From Luteibacter anthropi (lineage in GTDB: Bacteria > Pseudomonadota > Gammaproteobacteria > Xanthomonadales > Rhodanobacteraceae), in assembly GCF_011759365.1 (NCBI RefSeq), contig NZ_JAARLZ010000002.1, positions 558,001 through 622,000 on the forward strand: DNA of 64,000 nt, read 5' to 3'. The notes beneath the pieces were generated by a model that saw only the letters and a program-made list of their open reading frames with translations, ran no database searches and was not told the origin of the DNA. This document shows, piece by piece, positions 28,001-38,003 of this stretch. Numbering within the stretch: the stretch's first letter is position 1; the number at the start of each line of letters is the position of its first letter. Both the position numbers and the translations under genes were made by a program.

Positions 28001-31000
28001 GCGAATGGTCGTGGGCAGCAAGACCGTCTTGCCGGTGTACTGGTTTGGCGCTCCGACGACGTTACGGTCAGTTACCGCATCGGGAATGGCAAAATGACCA
28101 TCCAGCGTGACATCGCCCGACGACGCACCCACGGCCAGCGGATTGGCCGACGCGAAGTCGGCGCCGGAAACGAAGCGGAACGAAGAACTCTGGCCACCGA
28201 GGAGTGTCGCGGACGCAAACGATGCGGGCATGCCAAGCTTCGGCATGTTCGACGGACTGTTATCGGGCGTAGCCGGCGGCACGGGCAGGTTCGTCGGCGC
28301 GGTCGGCGGCAGCGCATCCGCACGAGGCGCAAATGGGGCATAGAAAAGCTGCGTGCCGATGTCGGTGGTGCCGACATTGAGCGACACATAGCTTACATAA
28401 TCCGCATGCCCGCTGATGTACTTCGCATAGTTGGATGAATAAGCCTTGTAATCGCTATCCAGCGGCTGTAGCAGCGGTGACGGAGTGGTCTCACGGAAGC
28501 CCTGGAAATCGAAGAAGTTATCGAATATCCAACTCTGGTAGGCCGCGACATAACCGTCGTAACTGCTGAAGTCCCCGGGTTGCGGCGCGACCAGCGAACT
28601 GGGCTGGTACGAGTAGAAGCCGGGTCCCGAGTTGACCATGTTGAAGGTGAAGGCCCATTTGCGGTTATCGCCGTCACCTACTTCATCAATGTAGCGCCCG
28701 TAGTTGGCGTAATAGTCGGACGACTGCTTGCGTAGCGGGGCCTGAATAGGTGCCCAGTAGGGATCCTTTGTCAGGTCGGCCGTACCGCCGCCGGGCGTGC
28801 CGCCGTTCGACGCATCGCCGTTCTTCAGGTTGATGGTGCCGTTGTCCCAGAGGCTATGCGAATCCAGGTAAGCCAGCGAGCCCTGGTAGGCGGCAAGCGC
28901 CTTGTCATAGACCGGATCACGGACCGCTGCATCCGAACGCGGCGCAAACGGTGCGTAGAAGAGCTGCGTACCGATACCCGTGGTGCCGACGTTGAGCGAT
29001 ACGTAATTGACGTAGTCGGCATGGCCGCTGATGTACTTCGCGTAATTGGTCGAGTACGCGCCGTAATCGACGTCCAGCGGCTGCAGAAGCGGCGCAGGCG
29101 TCGTCTCGCGATAGCCCTGGAAATCGAAGAAGTTAAGGAAGATCCAGTCCTGATAAGCCGCCACGTAGTCTGCGTAGGTACCGTAATCTCCGATCCGGGG
29201 AGCTGCCAGCGTACTGGGACTGTAGGAATAGAATCCGGGACCTGAATTCACCAGATTGAAGGTGAAGGCCCATTGGCGATTGTCGTTGTCGCCGATTTCG
29301 CCGATATACCGGCCGTAGTTGGCGTAGTACGTGGTGGACTGATCCTTCATGGGTGCCTGAAGCGGAACCCAGTACGGATCTTTCGTCAGGTTGGCCGTAC
29401 CACCGCCAGGCGTACCACCATTGGAGGCATCACCGTCCTTCAGGTTGATGGTGCCGTTGTCCCACAGATTCGTCGCATCCATATAAGCCTGCGATTTCCG
29501 GTATTCCCCCAGCGCCACGCTATAGCCGTTGTCGTCAACCGGGACCGGTGGATCGTTCAGCACGGCGCCGTTGTTCTGCTGGTAGAAGCCATCGCTGATG
29601 CTTGCCTTGACGTCGACGGTCCCGCCTGCCCGGAAGGTCAGGACGGGCGCCTCGGCACCATACCGATAGGCCAGCGAAATGTTTCCGCTGCTGTCAGTGG
29701 TGCCTGCGCCGAGGTTCCAGTTGGTGAGGATATGGATGGCCCCGGTGTCCACGTTGGCCGCCAGAGGGTTGTCCAGTTCCACACCGGGCCGGACGTGGAT
29801 GTTGCCGATCGAGGCAAAGCGACTTCCAAAGGTGAAGCCGGGCTTCTGGATGAAGCCCATCAGCGTGCCGGGGCCGTTGGCGGCGTCGCCACCGGCATAG
29901 CCGTAAAAACCCGCATGGTCCGCGTTGACTGTCGACGGCTGGAAGAAATACTGCGACAGGTAGGATTTGAGCTGGTCGTCCCCTTGGGGTGCGTCGAGTA
30001 CCTTGCCCGTTGCGTCGGTCCAGATGCCTGCCACCATCACGGGCTTGCCGGTCGACGGGTCCCGCATGAACCAGCCTGAGGGGTCCACGATGCCATCGAA
30101 ATGCTTCGCCAGGTCGCCCGACGCATCGGCCGTGCTCCACACCGCATACGGTTCAACGGTGACATCGCGTGCACCGGTGAGCCCCGCCGGGCGATCGATC
30201 TGTACGGGCACGTCACCATCGGCAAGCAACGGTGCGCGGAAGCTGATGCGACCGCCCGCGATCGGCGTGCTGGAGCCACCGGCTACGTTGATCGTCGCAT
30301 TGGGGCCGACGTGAATGCTGCCGGCATCGGCACGCTGCACGCGCTGGTAGCCGTACGTGGGATCCAGGCTGCCGTCGCCCTTCCCGGTCGTGCCAATCAC
30401 GACATCGCCGCCGCGCTGCTCCGGAATGCTGCTGCTCGCGTCCAGCGAACCTTCCACGTCCACGCCGTCACGACCGTAGAGTTCGATACGCCCACCGACC
30501 GGACCCGACGCATCGATGCTGCCATCGATACGGGTGGTACCGCCATCGGCGTACAGGTATACCTTGTTCGCGCCGATGCGCTGGCCCGATGACAGCACCA
30601 GGTCGCCGTTGCCGCTGGTGATGTCCAGCAGGCCCGTAGCGCCCGCCGCCGAAGCGATGCGCGCCAGGTTGTCCAGATTCACCGCGGTACCCGCCGCGTA
30701 AGTGAAGTAGCCACCGCGCCAACCCGAGGCGGCATGTCCATCGATGCTGCCATCCAGACGCGCCGCCTGCGCCGCTTGCATGGTGAACGTGCCGGCGTCG
30801 CCGCCCGCCTGCCCACCACCGAAACGCAGTGACGAGCCGGCCGCCACATTGACGTTGCCCTTGCTGGACACCAGCGAGAGACGACCGCCCGGGGCATACG
30901 TCGTGGTATCGAAGAACGTACGGTTGATACCCGCCACGTCCAGCGTGGTCCCGGCAGCTACGTTGACATCGCCCTGCGTTGCGCTGGCCGAAAGCGCACC

Positions 31001-34000
31001 GGCGGTGGCGCGCACGTTCATGCCCAGGTCGATGTCCGAACCCGTGAGCGACAGGCTGCCACCAAGCGCATCGCGATCCAGTGCCTGGCCGGCAGCGCTC
31101 TTGAGCACCATGCTGCCCGTGGTGGTCAGCGCCGTATTGGCGGCACTGTCGGCAAGGAACACCGGTGCCGACAGGTTGACATTGGCCGCGCCAAAATCGA
31201 CCGCGCCCGAACCCTGGCCCGCCATGCCCTGGCCTGCCGTCGCCGTGAAGGTGCCAAATCCGTTGAAGGCCGTGGCACCGGCGCCAAAATCGATTTCACT
31301 GGCGCTGACAGCGAGTCGGCCACGGGCCGCGCTGTTCGTCGCGCCCGGCTGTGTGCCCAGCGCGTTTCCGAACGCCACCGTGCCGGCACTGATGGAGACG
31401 TTGCCGCCATCACCGACCATCGTCGCCGCATTGAGGGTCAGCGACTTGCCGAGGGCAATCGCGAGATCGCCAAGGAAATCCATTTCGCCCCGGCTGCGCA
31501 AGGTCACCTGATCCGCATTGCGGAACAGGTTGAGCGTACGGCTACCGATTACCAGGCCATTGTCGCCACCGTCACGCCCGTCGGCGACGAAGGCAATACG
31601 GTTGGCATTCGCATCAATGGCCGAACCGGTGAACGATGCATTTTCATCGACGAGCATGCGTCCGGTGGCATCCAGCGTGAGCGCCGTGCCTCCCTGTACG
31701 ACCGCGCCTGCGTCGATCGTGAGCTTGCCTGACGGCGTACCGGCCGGACCGTCGACGCCGGTCACCTGATGGCGGATCACCGCTGCGGTGCCATTCTGGG
31801 AAACGCGCACCAGTGCACCATCGCCGTTCACCGCCGGCGTCGGCTTGCCATCACTGCCCGTTCCAGGATTCACACCGAATACCACCGGCTGGCTGCCCAC
31901 GGGGTTGGAGGTGCCGCGCGCCTGCAGGACGCTTCCTGACTCCAGCGTCACGCCATCACCGGTTCCGCCGTCCTTCGCCACCAGCATGATTTCCTGGCCC
32001 GCAAGCGGATGGCTGGCATCGTTGGAGAGCAGCACGCTGTCGGCCACCGTATCGATGCGGTCGCCTTCCGTCGTGCTGGTGCGCGTGCCGCCCAGCAACA
32101 GGCTGCCCGCGCCAAGCTGGGTCAGTCCATCGGCCGACAGGCCAAGGTAGCCGTCGCGCGCCGTGGTATCGGTGCCAAGCACCTGGATCGCCTCCGCGGC
32201 AATGTCTACCTGGGAACTGCGTCCCTTGCTGGCCGGCTGTGCCGTCAGCGTGGTGCCGAGATTCAGGCGCGAGCCGGCATCCAGCATCAGGCGTCCGGCG
32301 TCGGCTGCCAGGCGCGGAGCCACCTGGCCGGCCTTCGTCGCCTTGTTGCCGAAGAAGGTATCGGCATCCGTGAAGGTGTATTGCGAATACTGCTGCCAGA
32401 CGTCGCGCGACTGCACCCGGAAGTTCGACGTCAGTGCGTCGTGCGCTCCCGAGAGCCCGTCGCCGAAGTAACCCGAAACCACGTACGAGCCATCCGGCTG
32501 CTGGACATTGCGCCCGGCAACACCCACGCCCGGCTGCTGGACGATCCGGAAGGCACCTGCGATCTCCGCATAGCGGGCCGGCAGGAGCGTGTACCAACCT
32601 GCCGGCAGGCCCGGCACACCACTCAGGTAAACCTGCTGCCCCACGGACGGGCCGTCGCCACCTTGCGCGGCGAAGGCCGAGTCGTATGACGCCACGTTCG
32701 GCTGCTTGCCGGGAAGGACGGCGTAGATGGGACGCCCGTCGGCATACAGCGGATCGCCTGACGATGGTTTGCCACCCGGCACCGTCGCCCGCTGCGCGAG
32801 CACGTCACGGCTGCCACCCGTACCCGGCACCCACTCACCTGCCTGCAATGAGCCGCCGCCGGAGAGATCGATGGTGGCGCCTTCATCAAGGGAAAGGTTG
32901 TCGCCATGCAGCGCGACCTGCTTGGAGGGGGGAGCCGTCAGGTCGTTGGACGCGGTGACGGGGGAGCCGTTGTAACGCCACTGGACACCATCGATCGTGC
33001 TTCCATAGGGCACGGTCTGGTTGTCGAGCGACACCGAGGTCACGCTGCCCTGTGCCAGGTGAACCGACGAGGTGGTCACCAGCGGGATCTGCTTCGGATC
33101 CAGCCCGATCGCTGCGGCTTCGCGCGTTGCATCCTTGACACCGAGGATGATGCTGCCCGAAGGAGCACGGATGGTGCCTCCCTGCTCGATATGATCTGCA
33201 TCCAGGAGCAGTGTCCCGCCCGCAGAGAGAGGACTCTGCGAAGCGCCTCCGGGCAGCATCGTTATGGTGGTTTGTAGCGAATTGCCATGGGCATCCAGTG
33301 CCCCGCCGGCGTTGGCGATAATGGCGTAGCTGTAGTCCGTGACCGGATACAGCTGAGCTGCCTTGAATGTAAGGTCACCCGTGGCGTAGAGCACGCCGGT
33401 AATCTTCTGCCCGAGCGACGTGTATGCCTGGTTCGTAGGGGCGACGAAACGGATGTCGCCGCTGGCATCGAATGTCGCCGATGCCCAGTTTGCAAGGCTC
33501 AGCAACCCACCTATGTCGATCTGCGTGCCCGTCATCCGAAGCTGTGCGTCACCTCGTGTCAGTGACGGCGACGCCGTCGGGCTCATGAGGCCCACGAACG
33601 ACAGGTAGGGTGCGTTGACCTCGACATGGCTTCCTGCCGTCGCGGACAGGCTGTTGGTCGCCGCCTGGAAGGCGCGACCCAGCGACAGGCTGACGTCGCC
33701 CGAGAAGACAACGGGCAGGATGTCCGTGCCATCGATGCCCAGCTGCAAGGTAGTGATACCCGAGTCGCGCAGCGTATCGGCCGTCAGGTTGAGTGTGCCA
33801 CTGGCGCTGCCAGCCTCGATGGCGCCACGCTCGCTGGCGGCATCCGGCAGCTTGCCACCACTTGCGCTGATGACAAAACGGGTGGGTGCCGGATACCCGC
33901 CATTCTGGTTGATGACATGCTCACCACCGAGTGACAACGTGCCCCCCTCGGCAAAGGGCGAGCCCCCTTGCGCCTTCAAGGTGGCACTGCTGTAGAGTCC

Positions 34001-37000
34001 GGCTGCCGCCAGCATGGTGATCTTGCCGCCGTCACTCCACACGGGCGTGGCGACATAATCCGTATTCTCGCCATTGAGGCGCTTCGACGACACCGGTACG
34101 TCAAAGGTATCCGAGGTACCGGAGACATCCAGCACCGCGCCTGCCTCGGCCACCACATAACCACTGTTGGACGCCAGCCCGATACTGCCGCCATCGAGAA
34201 TGGTACCCGTACGAGGAGATGCGCCTGTCGGCAATCCGCCGGTACTGCGGGTCACGGCAGCCGCAAGCGGATCGATCAGGGCGATGCCGCTTGCGTCCAG
34301 CTTGCTGTCCGACCCCAGCCATACGCGCGTCGATACGGCGGGCAGTGGCGTCGTGGTGATGAAGTCCCGGGTGCCGACATCGATCTGGCCACCGGGTGCC
34401 CTTACCGATCCATGGATAAGCGTTGCCTGCGTACCGCGCAAGGACACCGCCCCACCTGCATCGACATCCACGCCGGCCCCGTGCTCCACGGAGAGCGTAC
34501 CCGTTGCGCCAGCGTAAGACGGTGCCCCGGCGCCGGGTGAACCGGGCAACAGGTTCCAGAACAGGTAGTCGCCGGCAGCCAGCGAGAAACCCGGGCCATG
34601 CCCGGTACGTGTATCGCGCGTTGCCCAGCGCGTATACGGAGCCAGCTGCGCCAGCGAGGACAGTGCCGGGTTACGGACATCGCCCCCCGTACCGAGCAGG
34701 CGCAGGGCATCGACGTCGGCAACGAGGTTGTTGTGGCGAACCGTGACCTGGGTGCCCTTTGCAATCGTTGCATCGGTGATCGCGTCGAGCTGGTAGTTGT
34801 CGAACCCCTGGCTTGCGAAGAACGAAGGATCCAGCCACAGGCCATTGGGATTGACCAGGTCCGTGCGCTGGCCGCCAATGCGGATCTCCGGCGCCTGTAG
34901 CGTCAGGGTGCCACCGCCGCTGAATCCTTCACTGAGGATCGTGCCGGCCATGGTGACGCGGCCACCATTGAGTGCCTTGGGCGGCGCGGGAATCACGCCA
35001 TAGTCAAGCGCGCCGCCCGTGACGTAGGTACGCAGCGAAACATCGCCACCATGACCGGCCGGAACCCCGTGGGTGAGGCGGACATCCCCGCCCGCATCCA
35101 CATAGCCACCACCGGAAACGTCGATGACACTTCCCTGCTGGAGGTTGATCGAACCCGTGCCGTCGATGCCCTTCGCCGCATCGCCGGAGAAGGCCTGCTG
35201 GGTCTGCAGGCTGATGCTGCCACCATTGATGTAGCGATAACCTGCCTGCTGCTCCGGTGCCTTGGCCGTGTCGTTCACCCACAGGCCGCGTGTACTGAGC
35301 GAGGCGCCGTCCGCCAGGGTGATATCCGCCGGCCGTACGGCATTGCGGTCAATCCCCGGCCCGGGTGCCGCGATAGGCTGGGTCGCGGTCAGCGAGATGC
35401 TCCCCGCCGGAGCGGCAATCGCACCATTGACGTCGATGCGGCCACCGGTGAGCGACACGCTGCCGCCCGCCCCCACCACCAGGTTGCTGCCCGCTGCCAC
35501 CACGATGGCCGATGGCGAGGTGATGTCGACACTGTCAAAGCCGGCGCGGGCAATCTTGTCCGCCGAGACCACGAGCCAGCTACGCAGATCGTTATCGTCC
35601 GTGGCCGTGCTGTCCTGCGCGGCCAGCACATCTTCCCACGGTGTATCGGCGTTGAATCCGGGTGTGAGGTGATCAAGAACCAGCGACGACTGCTGTACCC
35701 GGATACCCATGCTGTAGGGCGCGCGGGTCAGTGCGGCCGGTGTTTCGTTGATGGTGATCTTGCCACCATGCGGCTGAGTGCCATTGGCCACCTGTCGCGT
35801 GCCCGGCGTCGCCTGAGCCGAAATATCCCCGTCGAGCACGAGGGCATCCGCGGCCCTCACCGTCATCGTGCCGGCATCGGAACCCACGACGAAGCCTTCG
35901 CTCCAGCGGTGGCTGCCGCCCATGATCGGCGAGTTGTACGTTTCGCTGACGCCCCAACGCGCATGGTTACTGGTGAACTGGCCTGCAAATCCCACGTACA
36001 TCACGTTGGGATCGGCATCGGCGATGTTATGGATCAGGCCGTCGGCGCCCAGCAGGTTCGGCGTGTCGATCCAGCCGGCCTGGTAGGCCAGGTAACCGCC
36101 GTCCATGCTGATTCGGGAGCCGTCGCGCACAATGACCTGGCGACCGTCCAGGGTGACATTGCCGCCGTGCGTGAGCATCTGGGAAATGTCGCGCGGCACG
36201 TTCTCGACATAGCCGCCGACATTCAGGATAGGACTGCCGATCCAGTCCAGCCCGTCCGCGCGCGTACCGGAGACGCTGCCGTCCACCGTCACGTTCTTCT
36301 GCGTATAGAGGAAGCTGTTGCGCTGGAGCGGCGAATTCGCCAGCTCGTTCTGGCCGATGCGGGGAATGGTGATCAGCAGCGCGGAAGACGGCAGCATCAC
36401 ATTGGCGATGCCGGACACATCGATGATCGCGCCGCTGTCGACGTAAACCCGGGACGCATCGGGACGGAGGTCGCTGTATACAGGCAACGCCTGCAGGGTG
36501 ACATTCGCCCCTGGCGCCTCCACCAGCGAACCACCATCAAGCCTGACCTGGTTGCCGCCCATGTACACGGAACCGGTCACGAAGGCCTCGTCCGCCGCTG
36601 CGCTGGAAGAGGTGGTCGTGCCATCCTTCTCCGGCAGGATGGCGGTCACCGATCCTTTGGTCAGCTCCAGAGTGCCGCCGGCGGCGGGATTGGTGGGGGT
36701 AAAGGTACCCGTGGCGGCAAGAAGAGAGATGGCGCCCGGATAGGCGATGCTTGTCGATGCCAGCACCACACCCGCTTGCGTGACGTCGTAGCCGAGTATC
36801 GAAACCGTTCCGCGACGGGATTGCACGATACCCGTATTGGTCACGGATCCATCCGTGTGAACGCGGGCCGGGTTGTTGTCGTAAAGATCCAGCGGCCCCG
36901 TCGTGTTCCGGTTGGTGAGTACGGTCGATGCCGCCAGGATGGCGTGTCCATCGTCAGCCACGATCGAACCTGCGTTCGATACATTCGGCGCAGCGACCAG

Positions 37001-37945
37001 CACGAATCCCTGGTTGCCGCTGGTAATCGACGCACCCTTCTCGATCACGACGTCGTGGTTGCGGCCATCAGTGAACGAAGCCGTCAGGATCGGTGCATCG
37101 TTGACGCCGATACCATCCTTGAGGAAGCGGGCGTTGCTGGCCTTCACGTCGTCACTGAACAGGTTCAGCGAGCTGGCGATCAGGGAACGCGTATTCACCT
37201 GCGAACCGGCGCCGAAGATGACGCCATTGCGATTGAGCAGGTACACCGTACCCTCGGCCTTCATCTGGCCAAGGATCTGGCTGGGCTGGGCTGACGGATC
37301 GTTGATGCGGTTGAGCGCGATCCAGTCGTTCTTGCCGTCGCTCTGGTTGCCTGCGCTCTGGTTGAAGTACAAGGTGGTGTTGCGACCGACGTTGAAGCTG
37401 TCCCAGGTAAGGATGGCCTTCTTGTCGGTCTGCTTCACCTCGACCGTGTGCTTGCCAGCGGCCACCGTGTCGGTGGGCATGTTGGCGTTCTGCCAAAGGC
37501 TGGGATCGGCACCGATGCCCGCCGACGGCACCAGGCCACCGTTGGCCACGCCGTCGGACACCTTGGACGCCAGCTGCTGCGCAGCGCTTTGCGCGGCTTT
37601 CTGCGCCTGCATCTGCGCGGCCACCGCAGCCGCGGCGTTGTCGAGGTTCTGGATCGATTGCTGGACGCGCTGCTGCAGGAGCGCGCTGCCCGGCGTGAAG
37701 CTGACGTTGCCACCGGCTGCACCGCCCTGCCCGCCCGGAGCAGGCGCCGGGGCGGGTGTCGTGCCGGCCTGTTTGCTGGCGAACCATGCCGGCGTGAAGG
37801 CTGGCGGCGTCGCTGCATGCGCAGCGCCACTGCCAGACAGCGCGATGGCGATGAGATGGCATACGGCGCGACGACGCAGCGTCGGCCGGAGTGCGGGAGG
37901 AGCCGGGCGGCGGGGTTCGGCGGAAGTCCTGGTACGTACGATCAT
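25046..37945 (-). CDS. Giant filamentous-haemagglutinin-family exoprotein (TpsA), 4299 aa
   Basis: The protein has an extended basic signal sequence (about 1-45), then the TPS secretion domain: VKQTDKKAILTWDSFNVGRN near residue 165 and NRNGVIFGAGSQVNTRSLIAS near 245, a variant of the NPNG box. A very long beta-helix of haemagglutinin-type repeats fills most of the rest (GGxxxLxAxxxxxxAGAxxDVSG patterns). Two tandem copies of an aromatic, Tyr-rich module of about 205 residues lie near residues 2820-3210. The C-terminal part has the large-FHA (DUF3739-like) region with a CDNDAWCR pair and APRGTVDAGDAGIRVSG. It is expected on the cell surface or released, in adhesion, biofilm or competition. No toxin domain is seen at the C-terminus. 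Start ATG 37945 has CGAGGT upstream. Its transporter is the FhaC-like gene at 43.9-45.5 kb, seven genes upstream. Confidence 0.9.
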   Translation of the reverse strand: MIVRTRTSAEPRRPAPPALRPTLRRRAVCHLIAIALSGSGAAHAATPPAFTPAWFASKQAGTTPAPAPAPGGQGGAAGGNVSFTPGSALLQQRVQQSIQNLDNAAAAVAAQMQAQKAAQSAAQQLASKVSDGVANGGLVPSAGIGADPSLWQNANMPTDTVAAGKHTVEVKQTDKKAILTWDSFNVGRNTTLYFNQSAGNQSDGKNDWIALNRINDPSAQPSQILGQMKAEGTVYLLNRNGVIFGAGSQVNTRSLIASSLNLFSDDVKASNARFLKDGIGVNDAPILTASFTDGRNHDVVIEKGASITSGNQGFVLVAAPNVSNAGSIVADDGHAILAASTVLTNRNTTGPLDLYDNNPARVHTDGSVTNTGIVQSRRGTVSILGYDVTQAGVVLASTSIAYPGAISLLAATGTFTPTNPAAGGTLELTKGSVTAILPEKDGTTTSSSAAADEAFVTGSVYMGGNQVRLDGGSLVEAPGANVTLQALPVYSDLRPDASRVYVDSGAIIDVSGIANVMLPSSALLITIPRIGQNELANSPLQRNSFLYTQKNVTVDGSVSGTRADGLDWIGSPILNVGGYVENVPRDISQMLTHGGNVTLDGRQVIVRDGSRISMDGGYLAYQAGWIDTPNLLGADGLIHNIADADPNVMYVGFAGQFTSNHARWGVSETYNSPIMGGSHRWSEGFVVGSDAGTMTVRAADALVLDGDISAQATPGTRQVANGTQPHGGKITINETPAALTRAPYSMGIRVQQSSLVLDHLTPGFNADTPWEDVLAAQDSTATDDNDLRSWLVVSADKIARAGFDSVDITSPSAIVVAAGSNLVVGAGGSVSLTGGRIDVNGAIAAPAGSISLTATQPIAAPGPGIDRNAVRPADITLADGASLSTRGLWVNDTAKAPEQQAGYRYINGGSISLQTQQAFSGDAAKGIDGTGSINLQQGSVIDVSGGGYVDAGGDVRLTHGVPAGHGGDVSLRTYVTGGALDYGVIPAPPKALNGGRVTMAGTILSEGFSGGGTLTLQAPEIRIGGQRTDLVNPNGLWLDPSFFASQGFDNYQLDAITDATIAKGTQVTVRHNNLVADVDALRLLGTGGDVRNPALSSLAQLAPYTRWATRDTRTGHGPGFSLAAGDYLFWNLLPGSPGAGAPSYAGATGTLSVEHGAGVDVDAGGAVSLRGTQATLIHGSVRAPGGQIDVGTRDFITTTPLPAVSTRVWLGSDSKLDASGIALIDPLAAAVTRSTGGLPTGASPRTGTILDGGSIGLASNSGYVVAEAGAVLDVSGTSDTFDVPVSSKRLNGENTDYVATPVWSDGGKITMLAAAGLYSSATLKAQGGSPFAEGGTLSLGGEHVINQNGGYPAPTRFVISASGGKLPDAASERGAIEAGSASGTLNLTADTLRDSGITTLQLGIDGTDILPVVFSGDVSLSLGRAFQAATNSLSATAGSHVEVNAPYLSFVGLMSPTASPSLTRGDAQLRMTGTQIDIGGLLSLANWASATFDASGDIRFVAPTNQAYTSLGQKITGVLYATGDLTFKAAQLYPVTDYSYAIIANAGGALDAHGNSLQTTITMLPGGASQSPLSAGGTLLLDADHIEQGGTIRAPSGSIILGVKDATREAAAIGLDPKQIPLVTTSSVHLAQGSVTSVSLDNQTVPYGSTIDGVQWRYNGSPVTASNDLTAPPSKQVALHGDNLSLDEGATIDLSGGGSLQAGEWVPGTGGSRDVLAQRATVPGGKPSSGDPLYADGRPIYAVLPGKQPNVASYDSAFAAQGGDGPSVGQQVYLSGVPGLPAGWYTLLPARYAEIAGAFRIVQQPGVGVAGRNVQQPDGSYVVSGYFGDGLSGAHDALTSNFRVQSRDVWQQYSQYTFTDADTFFGNKATKAGQVAPRLAADAGRLMLDAGSRLNLGTTLTAQPASKGRSSQVDIAAEAIQVLGTDTTARDGYLGLSADGLTQLGAGSLLLGGTRTSTTEGDRIDTVADSVLLSNDASHPLAGQEIMLVAKDGGTGDGVTLESGSVLQARGTSNPVGSQPVVFGVNPGTGSDGKPTPAVNGDGALVRVSQNGTAAVIRHQVTGVDGPAGTPSGKLTIDAGAVVQGGTALTLDATGRMLVDENASFTGSAIDANANRIAFVADGRDGGDNGLVIGSRTLNLFRNADQVTLRSRGEMDFLGDLAIALGKSLTLNAATMVGDGGNVSISAGTVAFGNALGTQPGATNSAARGRLAVSASEIDFGAGATAFNGFGTFTATAGQGMAGQGSGAVDFGAANVNLSAPVFLADSAANTALTTTGSMVLKSAAGQALDRDALGGSLSLTGSDIDLGMNVRATAGALSASATQGDVNVAAGTTLDVAGINRTFFDTTTYAPGGRLSLVSSKGNVNVAAGSSLRFGGGQAGGDAGTFTMQAAQAARLDGSIDGHAASGWRGGYFTYAAGTAVNLDNLARIASAAGATGLLDITSGNGDLVLSSGQRIGANKVYLYADGGTTRIDGSIDASGPVGGRIELYGRDGVDVEGSLDASSSIPEQRGGDVVIGTTGKGDGSLDPTYGYQRVQRADAGSIHVGPNATINVAGGSSTPIAGGRISFRAPLLADGDVPVQIDRPAGLTGARDVTVEPYAVWSTADASGDLAKHFDGIVDPSGWFMRDPSTGKPVMVAGIWTDATGKVLDAPQGDDQLKSYLSQYFFQPSTVNADHAGFYGYAGGDAANGPGTLMGFIQKPGFTFGSRFASIGNIHVRPGVELDNPLAANVDTGAIHILTNWNLGAGTTDSSGNISLAYRYGAEAPVLTFRAGGTVDVKASISDGFYQQNNGAVLNDPPVPVDDNGYSVALGEYRKSQAYMDATNLWDNGTINLKDGDASNGGTPGGGTANLTKDPYWVPLQAPMKDQSTTYYANYGRYIGEIGDNDNRQWAFTFNLVNSGPGFYSYSPSTLAAPRIGDYGTYADYVAAYQDWIFLNFFDFQGYRETTPAPLLQPLDVDYGAYSTNYAKYISGHADYVNYVSLNVGTTGIGTQLFYAPFAPRSDAAVRDPVYDKALAAYQGSLAYLDSHSLWDNGTINLKNGDASNGGTPGGGTADLTKDPYWAPIQAPLRKQSSDYYANYGRYIDEVGDGDNRKWAFTFNMVNSGPGFYSYQPSSLVAPQPGDFSSYDGYVAAYQSWIFDNFFDFQGFRETTPSPLLQPLDSDYKAYSSNYAKYISGHADYVSYVSLNVGTTDIGTQLFYAPFAPRADALPPTAPTNLPVPPATPDNSPSNMPKLGMPASFASATLLGGQSSSFRFVSGADFASANPLAVGASSGDVTLDGHFAIPDAVTDRNVVGAPNQYTGKTVLLPTTIRTGSGSIDVASSGDIRWLDNASPAGIYTAGVPADGTTAGTDVAVLRPSVKAPGQADTQPDMLVTGLVNPDRAGDISLVAKGDIDAIQNPTDPDGSSTRTKPGASLAQYWWQWMQTGNAADGSRSSINFGNFGQGVMSVGGNVSVNAGGDVSQLFVSLPTTWYMNPSGQGVVTVGGGDLSVHAGGDILSGGYFVARGKGRIDADGIIGASPDLAQFALPATAGAPSTPLSTIIAMQDGNVSVHATNGLDLGGVYNPSYYSAPGFQALLPAGHADSQSYSSDSSIDVSTTTGDLRFGSLKAPGAVFGMNGVAGPVLPATVSMTALDGAIDILADGQLYPSAKGNLTVMASDDISLSRQTVSDSRASFFGLIDSATSLPSPLNPITRSGTYILFTENSPLNYHDATPLHGDDHEPVRIYSLHGDIKDGIEAPNGFNYLSLLIAPQKQAMIYAGRDIVNLAFIGQHAHDADITRIAAGRDIYDTAFQAQGFDGYILNGYALPGQMLVGGPGSFLVEAGRDIGPLTTQAEVIATSTPKMPTGIQSVGNLYNPALPHEGADVNVAFGVGPGTDTAAFLARYLDQPDATSGLGSFDDDLVAFMTRRVAGQVVDTGYVKDKPVITLTVAQARQLLSREPEYVQRLFAERVLFRILATVGSDYNNALSPFHNQYARGYQALDSLFPAARGYTANGNGEGGGNGAAQPLYTGNLDIRSTTIQTQQGGDVTLVGPGGQIIVGSTAAPSQITDSNGNVLAGPNTMGILTLEKGNINIFSDRSVLLAQSRIFTEQGGNMVIWSSNGDINAGQGAKTTAEIPPPVYVCDNDAWCRLDARGQVSGAGIATLQTVEGAPPGSVYLIAPRGTVDAGDAGIRVSGDIFIAAARVANADNIQVKGESLGIPVVASVNIGALNAASAAAGAATKAAEETARKQQNDARDKLPSVISVHVLGGSDAGASVTAPDGASPVSVIGTGSIDSARASLLTPEERKHLKYN
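28320..29470 (-). repeat. Tandem duplication of a ~205-residue module inside the exoprotein gene
   Basis: Two DNA segments of about 535 bp (roughly 28935-29470 and 28320-28855, offset about 615 bp) encode near-identical modules running from LWDNGTINLK, DGDASNGGTPGGG and TKDPYW to FDFQG(Y/F)RETTP, YAKYISGHADYV and LFYAPFAPR. They are rich in Tyr, Asn and Asp and lack the beta-helix repeat of the flanking protein. The two copies have drifted at many positions, so the duplication is not recent. Edges are approximate. Confidence 0.8.
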
Positions 37946-38003
37946 GGCAGACCTCGAAGAGCAAAGGGTCGCGGCCGGAGGCCGCCACGTGTTTCGGCGT
38001 GGA

